A stretch of DNA of 7,782 bases. Source: Prevotellaceae bacterium UBA1746 (lineage in GTDB: Bacteria > Bacteroidota > Bacteroidia > Bacteroidales > Bacteroidaceae). The notes under the pieces were generated by a model that ran no database searches, was not told where the DNA came from, and was given only the letters and a program-made list of their open reading frames with translations. Positions 6,759 to 7,782 of this stretch are shown here, in pieces. The stretch is taken from the NCBI GenBank assembly GCA_905369775.1, contig CAJPJR010000087.1, forward strand, positions 1-7,782. Direction: 5' to 3'. The position numbers were made by a program, and so were the translations under genes. Positions within the stretch are counted from its first letter, which is position 1; each line of letters begins with the position of its first letter.

Positions 6759-6831
6759 AACTTTCGTTTTGTGGGTTGAAAGGAGTAGATCTTACAGCGC
6801 AACCGGATATCATTCCGTGCAGCGCGCCTAC

Positions 6832-7782
6832 TTATTTAATCCAGCCTTCGTGTTGGAAGGTGTGGTTGCGCCACTCCGGATTGATACGCGTGTAGGTCGT
6901 TTTTATTTTCTCGGCGATCCACTTTTGCAGCGCTTCGTTTTGGCGCTTTTGCAGGATCATACTCTTGAGCACTTGGAAGTCGTCGGTGATATTGGCACGG
7001 TGACTTTCAATTCGGTCCTTGAGTTTCACGATCGCACAGATCTCTTGTCCCGTTTTCTCGTCCATCATGCGGAAGGCCTGCGAAACCTCGCCTACTTTCA
7101 TGGTGTCTACCACCTTGGCAATGTCCTGCGGGAGGCTCTTCATTTGGAAGCGCGCGGTGAGTGCCCCGGTGCTTTCGTCTTGAGCCACCATAAGTCCTTT
7201 ATTATTGCGCGTATCTTTGTCATCCGAAAGTTGTTGTGCGGCATCCTCAAAGCTGAATTTTCCGGACTTGATGTCCGAGGCGATCGAATCGAGACGCGAG
7301 GTAAGCCGTTCGTATTCCCCTTCCTTGATTTCAGGTTTGAGGAGAATGTGTCTCACATTGACCTTGTCGCCTTGCTTTTCGATGAGTTGCAGAATGTGGA
7401 AACCGAATTCTGTGCGCACGATCTTGGATACTTTCTTCGGATCGGTGAGCGAAAATGCCACATTGGCGAACTCCGGCACCCATTGTCCGCGTCCGCTCAA
7501 TCCGAGTTCGCCGCCGTTGCGAGCACTACCGTCTTGCGAATAAAGGCGTGCCAATACGGCAAAGCTGGTCTCCCCACTATTGACGCGGCGGGCGAACTCG
7601 CGCAAGCGATTCTCAATGCGTTCCACTTCCTCGCGGTCAACTGTCGGACGTTGCGTGATGATTTCCACTTCTACCTGCGTGGGAATCATGGGCAGACTGT
7701 CCTGCGGCAGCTTTGCAATTGCGCTGCGGACTTCTGCAGGAGTCACCGTTATGTTGGAGGTCAGCTTCTTTTGTACTCCCTG
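6832..7782 (-). CDS. SurA-like parvulin peptidyl-prolyl cis-trans isomerase, partial (N-terminus off right edge)
   Basis: The reading frame is open to the right edge, so the 316 visible residues are the C-terminal part; the signal peptide and most of the N-terminal chaperone domain are missing. The visible part begins QGVQKKLTSNITVTPAEV, so the GTG at 7744-7746 is an internal Val and not a start. The TPAEV...LPQDSLPMIP linker is typical of Bacteroidetes SurA-like proteins. The first parvulin domain (visible residues about 37-137) is well preserved: SQDGSARNGGELGLSGRGQW, VPEF, AFSL, TEFGFHILQLIEK. A second domain (about 141-255), starting VNVRHILLKP and FSFEDAAQQLSDDKDTRNNK, is more diverged and may be inactive. 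The C-terminal helix and EGWIK end complete the SurA architecture. The role is periplasmic chaperoning and proline isomerisation of outer-membrane proteins. It precedes the OstA-like gene, fitting an outer-membrane assembly cluster. Confidence 0.9.
   Translation of the reverse strand, partial: QGVQKKLTSNITVTPAEVRSAIAKLPQDSLPMIPTQVEVEIITQRPTVDREEVERIENRLREFARRVNSGETSFAVLARLYSQDGSARNGGELGLSGRGQWVPEFANVAFSLTDPKKVSKIVRTEFGFHILQLIEKQGDKVNVRHILLKPEIKEGEYERLTSRLDSIASDIKSGKFSFEDAAQQLSDDKDTRNNKGLMVAQDESTGALTARFQMKSLPQDIAKVVDTMKVGEVSQAFRMMDEKTGQEICAIVKLKDRIESHRANITDDFQVLKSMILQKRQNEALQKWIAEKIKTTYTRINPEWRNHTFQHEGWIK

Noticed and set aside
6511..6813. Minus-strand 100-codon frame starting in the SurA-OstA gap with a Cys near its N-terminus
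   Set aside because: It is out of frame with the OstA-like gene, has no hydrophobic signal sequence before the Cys and continues as an out-of-frame reading of OstA.
6795..6831. Possible hairpin in the gap between the SurA-like and OstA-like genes
   Set aside because: Only two short 4-bp stems separated by mismatches, with no T run after them; not a convincing terminator or regulatory structure.
7744..7746. GTG as start codon of the SurA-like gene
   Set aside because: The frame is open upstream to the window edge with residues (QGVQKKLTSNIT) typical of the linker in SurA-like proteins, so this is an internal Val codon.

Overview
The window looks like chromosomal DNA from a Bacteroidales bacterium, most likely Porphyromonas or a close relative. 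Evidence for this: a parvulin-type SurA-like chaperone, an OstA-like LPS-transport protein and MutL lie in one tight minus-strand run (from memory, Porphyromonas gingivalis has a similar arrangement); two upstream regions carry the Bacteroidetes promoter pattern (TAnnTTTG-like -7 box about 19-20 bases from a TTTG-like -33 box); start regions are A-rich rather than Shine-Dalgarno; and the small lipoprotein has a Bacteroidetes surface-export signature. The genus is inference. Every supported gene is on the minus strand, so transcription runs from high to low coordinates.

Region 1 (7782 down to 2854) is a compact run: a SurA-like peptidyl-prolyl isomerase whose N-terminus is off the right edge, an OstA/LptA-like protein, mutL (2 nt after it) and a 63-residue conserved-type small protein (12 nt after mutL). 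The first two serve outer-membrane biogenesis (protein folding and LPS transport). MutL is the mismatch-repair matchmaker, and its C-terminal endonuclease motifs are degenerate.

Region 2 (2853 down to 484) is a separate transcription unit with its own recognisable promoter at 2756-2786 and a strong intrinsic terminator at 483-519. It encodes two exported proteins that together resemble one full-length YjbH/GfcD-type outer-membrane protein, cut in two between the first beta-barrel and the following periplasmic domain. Each half has its own signal peptide and the two are closely coupled. A 42-codon lipoprotein gene follows, whose mature form would be only 19 residues with a C-E-K-D-E N-terminus that fits the surface-lipoprotein export signal. 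The unit is the most unusual part of the window and probably acts at the outer membrane, perhaps in polysaccharide export or modification.

Region 3 (about 480 down to 1) has a promoter at 347-377 and the first 99 codons of a gene that runs off the left edge. It contains a helix-hairpin-helix / RNA polymerase alpha-CTD-like segment. I saw no RNA genes, mobile elements or CRISPR arrays.
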